From: Bacteroidales bacterium
Lineage (GTDB): Bacteria; Bacteroidota; Bacteroidia; Bacteroidales; Paludibacteraceae
Assembly (NCBI GenBank): GCA_015061115.1
Contig: SUXE01000011.1
Location: forward strand, 1 to 64,000
Length of the DNA stretch: 64,000 bases
Direction of reading: 5' to 3'
Shown: piece by piece, positions 38,409 to 47,988 of the stretch
Numbering within the stretch: the first letter of the stretch is position 1
Layout of the letters: each line of letters begins with the position of its first letter
Position numbers and translations under genes: made by a program
The notes under the pieces: generated by a model
Database searches by the model: none
What the model was told of the DNA's origin: nothing
The model's input: only the letters and a program-made list of their open reading frames with translations

Positions 38409-41063
38409 ATGTCGCAAATAACATTCATATTGAAAGCAGACGGCATTATCGCCGACCAGATATATATTGTTGGAGCTTGTAACGAACTCGGTTTTACTGA
38501 GGAGAATGCTCTTCCCATGATGGAAACTTCGGAAGGTTGGGTCCTGACTGTTAATGTCAATCGTAGCAATATCCGATATTCATATTTCTATAAAATTGGT
38601 GAGGTGACACGTCAGGAACCTTGGATGTCGAGAAAAATTGAATTAGTTACAAAGCAGAATATTAAAATCGCTGTGATTGACAAATATGGTGTGACTGATT
38701 CATCAAAAAACATTTTGAATACCAAAGTGTTTACGGAGGCGGTCTGTCATCATGCCACAAACTTTGAAATGTCAAAGAAAAGTCTGCCTGCTATCTTTTC
38801 TGTCACAATGCCAAACCTTCTCACCGAACATGAACTGTGTTTGATTGGCGACCAAAGCCAGTGGGGAAAGTGGAAGGAAGACGAAGCGATGGAACTTTCT
38901 TGTGCGGGAGAACCATACATGTGGTGCGTTGCAGAAGGAAGCAAACTAAAGAAAACTGCTGAATATAAATACGTCATCAGAGATAAAAAGACAAAAGCCA
39001 TACTCGCTTGGGAAGACGGCGATAACCGAAGATTCAAACTGCCTAAGGGTAGCTATTCTCTTGTGATTGTAAACGATGGTGTGCCTAATTTCCATTTGCC
39101 TGAGTTTAAAGGCTCTGGTGTCGCGATCCCAGTGTTCTCTTTGCGTACAAAAAAGAGTTTCGGTTGCGGTGAATTCGCTGATTTGAAACCGTTTGCTGAT
39201 CTCGCCAAAGCTATGGGATTGCGTATCATACAGACTCTTCCTATAAATGACACAACAAGCCTGCATACTTGGAAAGATTCTTATCCGTACAGCGCGATTT
39301 CCACATTCGCCCTTCATCCGATGTATATATCAATAGAAGAGTGTGGTGAAGTGCCAAACAAGTACGACTACGACAAGATGCGCAATGAACTCAATTCCCT
39401 CGAAACTGTCGATTATGAAAAGGTTATGGAGTGGAAGATGAGCATTCTTCAGACAATGTTTGAAAGAGACAAAGAAGAGGTGCTTAAAAGTAAAGAGTTC
39501 AAGGCTTTCTACGATGCCAACATGCATTGGCTTCGCCCTTATGCCGCATTCTCATACTTGCGAGACAAATTTGGAACGTGTGAGACGGCTCAATGGGGTG
39601 ATTACGCCAACTATACAGATGGAAAAATGTCTGCACTTTGCGACAAACAGAGTGTTGCGTATCCTAAAATAACATTCTATTATTATCTGCAATTCCATTT
39701 GGACCGTCAGTTGAAAAAGGCGGTGGCATACTGTCATCGTATTGGAATCGCTTTGAAGGGAGATATTCCGATCGGAATGGATTTGAACAGCGTAGACGTG
39801 TGGCAATATCCAAAATTGTTCGACTGTAACGGTAGTGCGGGTGCTCCGCCAGACGATTTCTCTATCTATGGTCAGAACTGGGGATTCCCAATCTACAATT
39901 GGAAGGAGATGCAGAAAGACGATTATTCATGGTGGAGAACACGATTCAGCAAAATGTCTGACTATTTCGACGCATACCGAATTGACCATATTCTCGGATT
40001 CTTCCGCATATTCCGTATACCGAAGGATTGTGTCTGGGGTCTGTTAGGTCAGTTTGCTCCTGCGTTGCCAATGACAAAAGAAGAGATAGAGTCGTTTGGA
40101 ATAGAATTTGATGAAGAAAAGTATTGTGAACCGAATACAGACGATGAAATCTTACGCCGATTGTTTGGTGGAGACGAACTGCTCGTTAAACAAAAATATC
40201 TGGTGTCTGTCGACGGCAAATACAAGTTACGTAAGGAAGTGGATACACAGCGCAAGATAAAAGCGTTGCTCCCATACAGCACTAATGCCGAAAAGAAGAT
40301 ACGTGACGGATTGATGAGCCTGCTGTGCCAGGTGTTGTTTGTGCGTGATTATCAGGATCCTACGAAATATCATCCACGTATCACTGTGCAGAACAGTGAA
40401 GCATATGCGATGCTGGACCCTCATATGCGAGACAAGATAAACCGACTGTACAACTATTTCTATTTTGAGCGTCACAACTCATTCTGGGCTGAGCAGGCGA
40501 TGGAAAAACTGCCGACATTGGTTCACAGCACAACGATGATGTGTTGCGGAGAAGATCTTGGTATGGTGCCGGCATGTGTGCCAGAGGTTATGGATAAGTT
40601 GGGAATCCTTTCGTTGGAGATCCAACGTATGCCGAAAGAATTCAATGTGGAGTTCGGCCATTTGGAGAAAACTCCTTATCGAAGCGTTTGCACTACGTCT
40701 ACTCATGACATGAGCACTATGCGAGCTTGGTGGGAGGAAGACAAAGAAAAGACACAGAGGTATTTTAATGATTATCTGCATGAATATGGAGATGCCCCAT
40801 TGTTTTGCGAGCCATGGGTATGCGAGAAGATCATCGCTTCACATCTTGAATCTCCGGCAATGTGGGTGATTCTACCTCTTCAGGATTGGATGTCTTTGGA
40901 TGGCAATATCCGTTGGGAGAAGACATTCAAGGAAAGAATCAACGATCCTGGAAACCCCGACAATTACTGGTGTTACCGTATGCACAAGACAGTGGAGGAG
41001 CTATGCAAAGACAAATTCCTTTGCGATAAGATAGCCAAGTTGAATAAGAAATACGGAAGATAA
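38409..41063 (+). CDS. malQ: 4-alpha-glucanotransferase with starch-binding domains
   Basis: An 884-residue amylomaltase (GH77) that transfers alpha-1,4-glucan segments during maltodextrin and glycogen turnover. Two N-terminal CBM20-like modules (about 1-110 and 125-235; IYIVGACNELGFTEENALPM and LCLIGDQSQWGKWKEDEAME) precede the long catalytic domain typical of the plant DPE2-like group. Catalytic regions are visible: GDIPIGMDLNSVDVW, YRIDHILGFFRI (nucleophile Asp), GEDLGMVP (acid/base Glu) and STHDMSTMR (transition-state Asp). The start at 38409 is preferred over 38370 because AAAGGAG precedes it and the upstream ATG lies in the -7 region. Cytoplasmic; single gene with its own terminator. 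Confidence 0.93.
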   Translation: MSQITFILKADGIIADQIYIVGACNELGFTEENALPMMETSEGWVLTVNVNRSNIRYSYFYKIGEVTRQEPWMSRKIELVTKQNIKIAVIDKYGVTDSSKNILNTKVFTEAVCHHATNFEMSKKSLPAIFSVTMPNLLTEHELCLIGDQSQWGKWKEDEAMELSCAGEPYMWCVAEGSKLKKTAEYKYVIRDKKTKAILAWEDGDNRRFKLPKGSYSLVIVNDGVPNFHLPEFKGSGVAIPVFSLRTKKSFGCGEFADLKPFADLAKAMGLRIIQTLPINDTTSLHTWKDSYPYSAISTFALHPMYISIEECGEVPNKYDYDKMRNELNSLETVDYEKVMEWKMSILQTMFERDKEEVLKSKEFKAFYDANMHWLRPYAAFSYLRDKFGTCETAQWGDYANYTDGKMSALCDKQSVAYPKITFYYYLQFHLDRQLKKAVAYCHRIGIALKGDIPIGMDLNSVDVWQYPKLFDCNGSAGAPPDDFSIYGQNWGFPIYNWKEMQKDDYSWWRTRFSKMSDYFDAYRIDHILGFFRIFRIPKDCVWGLLGQFAPALPMTKEEIESFGIEFDEEKYCEPNTDDEILRRLFGGDELLVKQKYLVSVDGKYKLRKEVDTQRKIKALLPYSTNAEKKIRDGLMSLLCQVLFVRDYQDPTKYHPRITVQNSEAYAMLDPHMRDKINRLYNYFYFERHNSFWAEQAMEKLPTLVHSTTMMCCGEDLGMVPACVPEVMDKLGILSLEIQRMPKEFNVEFGHLEKTPYRSVCTTSTHDMSTMRAWWEEDKEKTQRYFNDYLHEYGDAPLFCEPWVCEKIIASHLESPAMWVILPLQDWMSLDGNIRWEKTFKERINDPGNPDNYWCYRMHKTVEELCKDKFLCDKIAKLNKKYGR

Positions 41064-41094
41064 GAAAGAAAAGTTTAGTTATAAAGCAAATTGA

Positions 41095-41130
41095 AGGAGA
41101 CGCGATTATTCACGTCTCCTTTCTTATTTT
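41095..41130. terminator. Terminator between malQ and DUF445 gene
   Basis: AAGGAGACG / CGTCTCCTT hairpin with a T-rich tail, serving malQ and probably also the convergent DUF445 gene. Confidence 0.8.
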
Positions 41131-41140
41131 TCAGGCATCG

Positions 41141-42076
41141 TCAAATCATAAAAAATATGTTTGCTACTCCAATAATGGCTCCAAGCAGTCCGCCCAGCCA
41201 AACAAGCATATATAATTCATTGTTTGCCACATCAAGCACGAGCTTTTCCACCGTCGGCATATCCATACTTTGGATTTTATCCTCGACAATCTTGCTTATG
41301 TCGACAGTCCGTAGCAGACGTGGTAATTCCGTCTTCACTTTTTCTGAATAAAGTTTTACGACGTCATGTTTTAAGGATTCTATTTTCTCATCAGACACGT
41401 TTGCTGTCCAAGAGGCGACGGTGCCGTTGGCAAAACGGTTGATTTCATCGTCGACAATGCTAAGAATCATTTTCCTTCCGTCTCCACGCATCACATCATT
41501 GATCAGCCCTGCCAGTTTAGGGGTGATTTTGTCCTTTATAGAGTCAGCCAACGCATTTTTTGTGAGCAGTCCCATGAACCCATCTCCAATTTTGTCGTCG
41601 AAAGCAGACATGGCTGAGATGGCGATAGTCTGGCCGATTTTTTCATCAGACACAATCCCGTCTATCTTTTTCGCAAGATTGCCATTTACTCTTTTGATGA
41701 GATTTTCCACTCTTTCCTCTCCAGCATAATTGCTGAAAAAATTGCGGAGAGAACTCTCGTTTGTCTGTAGAGAATGGATTATCTCGTCGATCTTGGCTTC
41801 CAGTTTCCCGATTGTCTCGTCAGACAGAAGCATCTTTGAAATGCCGTCGACATCCACAAGATTGTCGCTCACAACTCTGCCAATCGCTTTGGCAAGATCA
41901 TTCTGACGTTTCGGGATAATTCCAGGTGTAAATGGAATTGCGAATCCAAAGATACGTTTTTCTGTGTATGGGCGGAACATCATTTTGATAGCGATATAAT
42001 TGGTGAAGGCACCGATTACACCACCCAAAGCTACCGGAGCGGCCAGTCTGACGATATCAAACATTTCCATATCCAA
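41141..42076 (-). CDS. DUF445 family membrane protein
   Basis: A 311-residue protein anchored at both ends. The N-terminal hydrophobic segment has the family signature VIGAFTNYIAIKMMFRP, followed by FGFAIPFTPGIIPKRQNDLA. A helical soluble middle of about 200 residues follows, and the C-terminus is a membrane helix (MLVWLGGLLGAIIGVANIFF). Function of the family is not known. No convincing promoter is visible upstream. Confidence 0.85.
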   Translation of the reverse strand: MDMEMFDIVRLAAPVALGGVIGAFTNYIAIKMMFRPYTEKRIFGFAIPFTPGIIPKRQNDLAKAIGRVVSDNLVDVDGISKMLLSDETIGKLEAKIDEIIHSLQTNESSLRNFFSNYAGEERVENLIKRVNGNLAKKIDGIVSDEKIGQTIAISAMSAFDDKIGDGFMGLLTKNALADSIKDKITPKLAGLINDVMRGDGRKMILSIVDDEINRFANGTVASWTANVSDEKIESLKHDVVKLYSEKVKTELPRLLRTVDISKIVEDKIQSMDMPTVEKLVLDVANNELYMLVWLGGLLGAIIGVANIFFMI

Positions 42077-42229
42077 TCAAATTTCTTGCGAATGTACAAT
42101 TTTAAGATCAATTCTTTGCAAAAAAACGTTTGATATCAGTTATAAGTCTGCTTTTATGCCTTCAACATGAGGAATTCATTAATACATTGCTCATTTTTCA
42201 ACATTAGTGCTACAATGAAAAATCAATCT

Positions 42230-42260
42230 TTTGCAGTTTGAAGAAAAAAACATAATTTTG
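42230..42260 (+). promoter_or_regulatory. Promoter of the polysaccharide-export pair
   Basis: TTTG (42230-42233), 19-nt spacer, TAATTTTG (42253-42260): exact consensus, 21 nt before the start codon. Confidence 0.85.
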
Positions 42261-42281
42261 CAATAAGAGAAATACTGTAAT

Positions 42282-44780
42282 ATGAAAATATTGAAATCTT
42301 TAACGACGAAAATTCTTGTCACAATGATGTTTGTTTCATCGTCATTGTCGGCAATCAACATCAATAGCTTGGAGAATGTGACGGCAGAGTCATTGTCGAC
42401 AACACAGGTAAAAGAAATAAAAAAAGCCTATAGTGAAACGGGAAGAACAATGGATGAGTTCGTTAGTTTTGCCGTTTCTAAGGGAATGAAGGAAGTAGAA
42501 GCAGAATATTTGAAAAAAAGAATTCTGGCAGACCACAGCAAACAGGAAAAAGAGACAAAAGGAGATATTGCCATCGCAAGTTCCCAAATGGCGGAAAGTA
42601 TAGTTGAGGAAATGAAAGAAAATCCTGAACAAGTGAAATTCATTGACAATAGAATTTTCGGTTCTGATTTGTTTTCTAACTCAAAAATGACGTTCGCTCC
42701 TAGCCAGAATATACCGACACCCAAAAACTATATAGTTGGCCCTGGAGACGTTTTGATTGTCGATGTGTATGGTTATGCGGAAAACACAATGAATCTGACG
42801 GTGTCGTCGGAGGGAAGTGTGAGAATACCCAACATAGGTCCTGTGATGGTAAATGGACTAACAATTGAAGCTGTTCAAACGAAAATCAAGAAACAGTTGT
42901 CGTCAATTTACAGTTCGATATCTTCTGGAAATACACAGGTTAGTGTTACGATAGGCAATGTGAAAAGTATAGATGTCTACATCACAGGAAATGTAGCAAA
43001 ACCAGGAACATACACACTTTCTTCTTTGTCTACTGTATACAATGCCTTATATGCATGTTCTGGACCGACGACCTCGGGCTCTTTACGTAACATCAAGGTG
43101 ATGAGGAATGGAAAAGAGGTCACTTCAGTTGATTTGTACACTTTCTTGACAAACGGAAATTTATCAAATAATATTTCATTGCGAGATCAGGATGTGATAT
43201 ATGTGCCTGCATATGACATAAGGGTAAGTATTGACGGTGCGATGAAGAGACCTGGAGTGTTTGAGATGAAACAAGGAGAGACATTAAAAGATTTGCTTTC
43301 ATACGCAGGAGGATTTTCAGAGAACGCATATCGTAACAGAATAATGGTACAGCGTACGACAGAGAAAGAAAAGAGTGTGGCGGATGTGTCAAGTGATCTG
43401 TATGGAATGTTCCAGTTGCAGACTGGCGATCAGTTTGTTGTGTCTGAAGTATTGGACAAATATTCAAACAGAGTGAAGATTTATGGAGGTGTTTTTCGTC
43501 CTGGACCATATGCTTTGGATTCTGGTATGACTCTTATGGATTTGGTAAAGAAGGCTGATGGGTTAGTAGAGGACGCATATTTGGAGAGAGCAACGATCAC
43601 TCGTTTGCGTGACGATTTGACTCCAGAGTTGATCAGCTTTAATGTGAAAGACCTTATCGATGGCAAATTTAATTTGTTGCTTAAGAAAGAAGATGAGGTG
43701 ACAATAGGAAGTCTGAAGGATTTGGAGGAGAAAAAGAGTGTTTCGATCTATGGACAGGTGTTAGCTCCTGGACGATATCCATTTTACGAGAATATGACCG
43801 TCAAAGATCTTATTTTCTTGGCGAAAGGATTCAAGGAATTTGCGGCAACAGATAAGATAGAATTGTCCCGCAGAGTAAAGGATGAAAGTAAATTGAAAGA
43901 AAACATAGAAAAAAATGAGATAAAAATACTTTCTGTCGATAAAGAATTGTCGGCTGGAGATGATGCGGATATCAAGCTAGAACCAAATGACATGATTTCA
44001 GTGAGATTAAAAGAGGGTGTGGAGTCTAGTAGAACGATGTCGTTGCTTGGAGAAGTCCGCTCTCCTGGAGATTATGTGATTATCAACAAGAGAGAAAAAA
44101 TATCTGATATTATGGCACGTGCAGGTGGTACGACTAACTATGCATACGTGCAAGGAGCATTCTTGATCAGGAAGGGGGCTAGATCTGCGGCAGAAAGGAT
44201 GAGGGATGCTAAAATGATTCAAAAAATTGCCGAAACGGAAGGCGATCCTGAGTTGCTGAAACAATTGCAGAGCAGGACAGATCTTGTCGGCATTGATATG
44301 GAACGTATATTAAAACGCCCAGGATGTGAAGATGACATATATGTCGAGGATGGTGATGTGATATATATACCAAAACAATTGCAAACGATTACGGTCAACG
44401 GTAAAGTGCAAGTGCCTGGAATGATGGTATATCAGGGACGTTCTGCAAGAAAAGCCATTCGAAGATCAGGAGGATTTGGTCAGCATGCGGATAAACGCCA
44501 TGTCTATGTGGCATATGCTAATGGAGAAATGCAGTCCACTGGACACTTTGCATTTTTCAAAAACTATCCTAAAATAAAGCCTGGAGCTCACCTATATGTT
44601 CCAGAAAAAGAAGAAACTAATGAAGATAGAAGGGCTAGAGCTAATTTCGTCGCAGCTGTGCTTTCTACAGTGGTTTCTTGTGCTTCAGTCGGAGTCTCTT
44701 CATTTGTGGTGATTTCTAATTTGGTAGACAGCAAAAAGACGACGTCTGGATCATCAAGCAATAGTGGATCAAAAAAATAA
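42282..44780 (+). CDS. Polysaccharide export protein with multiple SLBB domains
   Basis: An 832-residue exported protein of the Wza/OPX class. The signal peptide ends near residue 24 (MMFVSSSLSA). After a helical stretch (about 30-110) comes the poly-export domain (about 148-230; YIVGPGDVLIVDVYGYA, GSVRIPNIGPV). At least five SLBB-type beta-grasp domains follow (VYITGNVAKPGTYTLSS, VKIYGGVFRPGPYAL, VSIYGQVLAPGRYPF, MSLLGEVRSPGDYVI, ITVNGKVQVPGMMVY). A hydrophobic C-terminal helix (VLSTVVSCASVGVSSFVVIS) probably crosses the outer membrane. It would form the export channel for a capsule or exopolysaccharide. It is followed by the Wzz partner after 6 nt. Confidence 0.9.
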   Translation: MKILKSLTTKILVTMMFVSSSLSAININSLENVTAESLSTTQVKEIKKAYSETGRTMDEFVSFAVSKGMKEVEAEYLKKRILADHSKQEKETKGDIAIASSQMAESIVEEMKENPEQVKFIDNRIFGSDLFSNSKMTFAPSQNIPTPKNYIVGPGDVLIVDVYGYAENTMNLTVSSEGSVRIPNIGPVMVNGLTIEAVQTKIKKQLSSIYSSISSGNTQVSVTIGNVKSIDVYITGNVAKPGTYTLSSLSTVYNALYACSGPTTSGSLRNIKVMRNGKEVTSVDLYTFLTNGNLSNNISLRDQDVIYVPAYDIRVSIDGAMKRPGVFEMKQGETLKDLLSYAGGFSENAYRNRIMVQRTTEKEKSVADVSSDLYGMFQLQTGDQFVVSEVLDKYSNRVKIYGGVFRPGPYALDSGMTLMDLVKKADGLVEDAYLERATITRLRDDLTPELISFNVKDLIDGKFNLLLKKEDEVTIGSLKDLEEKKSVSIYGQVLAPGRYPFYENMTVKDLIFLAKGFKEFAATDKIELSRRVKDESKLKENIEKNEIKILSVDKELSAGDDADIKLEPNDMISVRLKEGVESSRTMSLLGEVRSPGDYVIINKREKISDIMARAGGTTNYAYVQGAFLIRKGARSAAERMRDAKMIQKIAETEGDPELLKQLQSRTDLVGIDMERILKRPGCEDDIYVEDGDVIYIPKQLQTITVNGKVQVPGMMVYQGRSARKAIRRSGGFGQHADKRHVYVAYANGEMQSTGHFAFFKNYPKIKPGAHLYVPEKEETNEDRRARANFVAAVLSTVVSCASVGVSSFVVISNLVDSKKTTSGSSSNSGSKK

Positions 44781-44786
44781 TAGACA

Positions 44787-45905
44787 ATGAATATCGATTT
44801 AGAAGATCTATTGCAAACGGAGAATCCTTCTGAAAGTAAGATTTCCTTTGCTGACATAAAAACAATTGTAAAAGATTACAAAACATATTTATGGAGCAAG
44901 AAATGGATTCTTGTTGCCGCAGGTGTTATCGGATGTGTTGTCGGCATTATTTATGCCTATTTTTATAAACCTACATATACCGCCACATATAAGTTTTCAA
45001 TAGAGGCGAAAAGTGGAGGTGTAGGAATAAGCACTCTTAGTATGTTGGCTGGAATAAGCTCTTCCTCAGGAACATTCTCTGGAGACAATCTTGTTGAATT
45101 ATTCCGTTCTAGATCCATGGTTGAGACGGCATTGCTAAAACCAATTGTTATAGAAGGCGACACCATGAATTTACTTGAATACAAGATTTTGGCGGACAGC
45201 TTAAGAAGTGAATGTGATGAAGGCAAAGAAAAGGAAAAAACTTATGTAAAATCTATTTGTGATGTCTTTTTCCCTTATGGACAAAGTAGAGATTCTTTTA
45301 CTCGTGAGCAAGATAGTGTTTTGATGGGAATTTCATCAGAAATGATATTGAAGGATATTGAAATTGAAAAAATTGACAAAAAACTATCTTATGCAAATTT
45401 CTCTGTGAATTCTAAAGATGAAAAATTTGCAAAAGAGTTTAGCTCAGCAATGATAAAGACAGTGTTCGATTTTTATATAAAGAGTAAACGCGAAAATGCT
45501 CAAAGGAACATAGATGAATTCCAAGCAAGAGCAGACTCCATACATAATGAATTGAATAAATCATTATATGCTGTTGCTCGTTATCGTGATTTGAATATGA
45601 ATGCGTCTAGGAGCGTCCTTGGTGTTGAACAATTAAAATACCAAACTGATATACAAATCAATACGGCCGCATATACAGAGATTGTCAAGAATATAGAAGT
45701 TATGAAACTTGACATGGCTAAAAGTGAACCATTGATTCAGGAGATAGATGTGCCTCGTTATCCTCTAGCAAACGACAAGAAAGGAAAGGTCAAAACGGGC
45801 ATCAAATATGGATTTTTGTTTGGTTTTTTGACTTTGTTAGTGCTGTGTGTTTATCATTTCGTGCAAAATCAAAATAAAGAAGATAACGAAAACATTGCTG
45901 AATAA
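44787..45905 (+). CDS. Wzz-type polysaccharide chain-length determinant
   Basis: A 372-residue inner-membrane polysaccharide co-polymerase. Two membrane helices bracket a periplasmic region: about 36-58 (WILVAAGVIGCVVGIIYAYF) and near the C-terminus (GFLFGFLTLLVLCVYHFV). The Wzz segment YKPTYTATYKFSIEA follows the first helix, and coiled-coil helices fill the middle (about 230-300). No BY-kinase domain is attached. It is co-transcribed with the SLBB exporter. No glycosyltransferase genes lie next to the pair, so the polysaccharide it serves is encoded elsewhere. Confidence 0.88.
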   Translation: MNIDLEDLLQTENPSESKISFADIKTIVKDYKTYLWSKKWILVAAGVIGCVVGIIYAYFYKPTYTATYKFSIEAKSGGVGISTLSMLAGISSSSGTFSGDNLVELFRSRSMVETALLKPIVIEGDTMNLLEYKILADSLRSECDEGKEKEKTYVKSICDVFFPYGQSRDSFTREQDSVLMGISSEMILKDIEIEKIDKKLSYANFSVNSKDEKFAKEFSSAMIKTVFDFYIKSKRENAQRNIDEFQARADSIHNELNKSLYAVARYRDLNMNASRSVLGVEQLKYQTDIQINTAAYTEIVKNIEVMKLDMAKSEPLIQEIDVPRYPLANDKKGKVKTGIKYGFLFGFLTLLVLCVYHFVQNQNKEDNENIAE

Positions 45906-45925
45906 GGAAGATACAGAAGAGAAAA

Positions 45926-45964
45926 AAACTACCCTTTGTCTTTTTGACATTGGGTAGTTTCTTT
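45926..45964. terminator. Bidirectional terminator
   Basis: AAACTACCC...TGTC / GACA...GGGTAGTTT hairpin with A- and T-rich flanks between convergent genes. Confidence 0.85.
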
Positions 45965-45984
45965 AGTCTGATGTATATATATTA

Positions 45985-46614
45985 TCAATGTCTTTCTGGA
46001 GTGCCATTGCCATTGTCATACATATAGTATCTGCCATTATACTTAATACTATCCATTTTGACAATAACCCTTATACGATTGTTGTCTTGCTTGATGACAA
46101 CTACTGCCCAGATTTGTCCTTTCTCGTCTACATCACCATTTGGATCTGTTTTGTTAGCGAGTGTAAAGTAGAAATTCTCTTGTGATTTGTCCCAATGCTG
46201 GCCTGTATATTGAGTCCATGTGTTGCCGTTATCTTTAGACCAAAAAATAGGCATGTCGACATTTGTGCTTAAAGAAGTGGCTTGCTTTTTGTATTCTTCG
46301 AATATAGTGGCAATGTCGTTGTCTTGATCAGAAGACTCATACCAATACTCAAAAAAATAGTTGGTTTTAACAACATCCGTTGGCTTCGGAATCTTTGTCA
46401 TTGTTGGAGTATTGTAAAGTTTGATGCCAACAGAATCGTATAGTAAACCTTCTGTCTCAAATTCATAATCATATTCATAATACACTTCTGCAACTTTTTC
46501 GACGTCATATTTAATGACTTCGTCATCTGTTGTCTTCACACACATCCTAGTGCTTGCATTTGTCATAACAGAAAATGACATAAATGCTAAAACAGAAAAT
46601 AAAAATTTCTTCAT
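45985..46614 (-). CDS. Secreted protein, paralogue of the 47183-47809 product
   Basis: A 209-residue exported protein with signal peptide MKKFLFSVLAFMSFSVMTNA. A leader module follows (MCVKTTDDEVIKYDVEKVAE, then VYY). The remainder (about 65-209) has no recognised domain. Conserved blocks shared with its paralogue are LLYDSVGIKLY, TPTMTKIPKP, DPNGDVDEKGQIWAVVVIK and VKMDSIKYNGRYYMYD. By eye about two thirds of the residues are the same, so this is a recent duplication. Last of three minus-strand genes. Function unknown. Confidence 0.75.
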   Translation of the reverse strand: MKKFLFSVLAFMSFSVMTNASTRMCVKTTDDEVIKYDVEKVAEVYYEYDYEFETEGLLYDSVGIKLYNTPTMTKIPKPTDVVKTNYFFEYWYESSDQDNDIATIFEEYKKQATSLSTNVDMPIFWSKDNGNTWTQYTGQHWDKSQENFYFTLANKTDPNGDVDEKGQIWAVVVIKQDNNRIRVIVKMDSIKYNGRYYMYDNGNGTPERH

Positions 46615-46633
46615 GTTTTTATATGCTTATTTA

Positions 46634-47101
46634 TTACTTACGAATTAGCTTGAATGATTTGTTGCCTACGAGCAATATGTACACTCCTTTCTGACTTGGA
46701 AGTGAAACATTTGCAGATCCTTCATTGTCAGCTTTTGTCTGTCCTACAATTGCACCGTTGATGTTGACTAATTTGATAGATGCGTCTGTAAGGGCGTTTT
46801 CCACTCTGATGACATCTTCACTTACACTTACAATACGCAGAATTTGAGCATTAGTGTTATCAACTGCAGACTGATTATTTTCAGTGAAGTGATAGTTTTT
46901 CACTTCTTCTATAGAATAACTTGTTTTTTCGTTACCGTTTATCACAATGTTTCCATCTTGATAGGTGATTACAGGGTTCTCCTTCAAAAGGAAACTGTAT
47001 TTAGCCCCGTTTTTTTTCTCGATAGTCATGTATTGAACTGCTGCACTTGCATACAACATTCCACATGCTAAACCGAGAACTGTAAAAATAAGCTTTCTCA
47101 T
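46634..47101 (-). CDS. Small secreted protein with T9SS-like sorting domain
   Basis: A 155-residue exported protein with signal peptide LIFTVLGLACGMLYASA. A leader-like module follows (YMTIEKKNGAKYSFLLKENP). The C-terminal ~70 residues look like a T9SS type A sorting domain (SIKLVNINGAIVGQTKADNE, then KGVYILLVGNKSFKLIRK). It lies between two paralogous secreted proteins in the same direction, 19 nt before the next gene. The layout resembles the 22513-22983 gene: leader plus sorting domain with little else. Confidence 0.72.
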   Translation of the reverse strand: MRKLIFTVLGLACGMLYASAAVQYMTIEKKNGAKYSFLLKENPVITYQDGNIVINGNEKTSYSIEEVKNYHFTENNQSAVDNTNAQILRIVSVSEDVIRVENALTDASIKLVNINGAIVGQTKADNEGSANVSLPSQKGVYILLVGNKSFKLIRK

Positions 47102-47182
47102 TTTATTGTTATTTTGATTTAATGCATGCTATATTAGTGGATTTCGTTTATCCACTGCTCTCTTTATTTAGGAAAAGTTGAA

Positions 47183-47809
47183 TTAAATTTTGGGGTTGCC
47201 GTCTCCTTGGTCATACATATAGTATTTGCCATTATGCTTAATAGAATCCATCTTGACAACAACTCTTAAGCGATTGTCTGCATACTTTATTACAACAACT
47301 GCCCAAACCTGTCCTTTTTCATCTACGTCTCCATTGGGGTCTGTTACGTTGGGAAGAGAAAAATAGAAATTTTTTTGGACGGAGTTCCATTGTTGACCTT
47401 TGTATTCGGACCATGTGTTGCCATAATCAGTACACCAAAAAATAGGCATTTCTTTATTAGTACTTAGAATTGTCGCTTGTCTTTGGTATTCTGCAAAAAT
47501 CGTGTCAATGTCGTTGTCGAGATTTGATGATTGATACCAATACTCAAATAGATAGGTGTTTTCGACAAAATTTTCTGGCTTTGGAATTCTTGTCATTGTT
47601 GGAGTGTCATAAAGTTTGATTCCAACAGAATCGTAAAGCAAGTCTTCTGTCTCAAAGTCATATTCAGACGCGAAATACACCTCTGCTACATTTTCGACAT
47701 CAAATTTTACGATTTCATTATCAATTGATTTTACGTACATTTTGTCTCTTGCATTAGATGTGGCTGAGAGGGACGTTAATGCCAATACTGAAAGGATAAA
47801 TTTTTTCAT
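47183..47809 (-). CDS. Secreted protein, paralogue of the 45985-46614 product
   Basis: A 208-residue exported protein with signal peptide MKKFILSVLALTSLSATSNA and leader module (MYVKSIDNEIVKFDVENVAE, then VYF). The body matches the paralogue in LLYDSVGIKLYDTPTMTRIP, DPNGDVDEKGQVWAVVVIK and VKMDSIKHNGKYYMYD. First gene after the promoter at 47957-47988. A 7-bp hairpin (AGTGGAT/ATCCACT, 47136-47156) lies between it and the next gene. No function can be assigned. Confidence 0.75.
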   Translation of the reverse strand: MKKFILSVLALTSLSATSNARDKMYVKSIDNEIVKFDVENVAEVYFASEYDFETEDLLYDSVGIKLYDTPTMTRIPKPENFVENTYLFEYWYQSSNLDNDIDTIFAEYQRQATILSTNKEMPIFWCTDYGNTWSEYKGQQWNSVQKNFYFSLPNVTDPNGDVDEKGQVWAVVVIKYADNRLRVVVKMDSIKHNGKYYMYDQGDGNPKI

Positions 47810-47956
47810 GTTTATCTATTTGTTTTACCGATAATATAGATTGCGAATTTGCGTTAAAGCACTAATATTAGAAAGTAAAGAAAAAAATGCATGATTTTTC
47901 ATCTTGCCTAATTTTCCATACGATGATAATCTTGTTGCCCTCAACGTAAAACGGGA

Positions 47957-47988
47957 CAAAATTAAAGTTTTTTTTGTTGCTCTGCAAA
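47957..47988 (-). promoter_or_regulatory. Promoter of the secreted trio
   Basis: On the minus strand: TTTG (47988-47985), 20-nt spacer, TAATTTTG (47964-47957). It implies an untranslated leader of about 140 nt. Confidence 0.7.
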
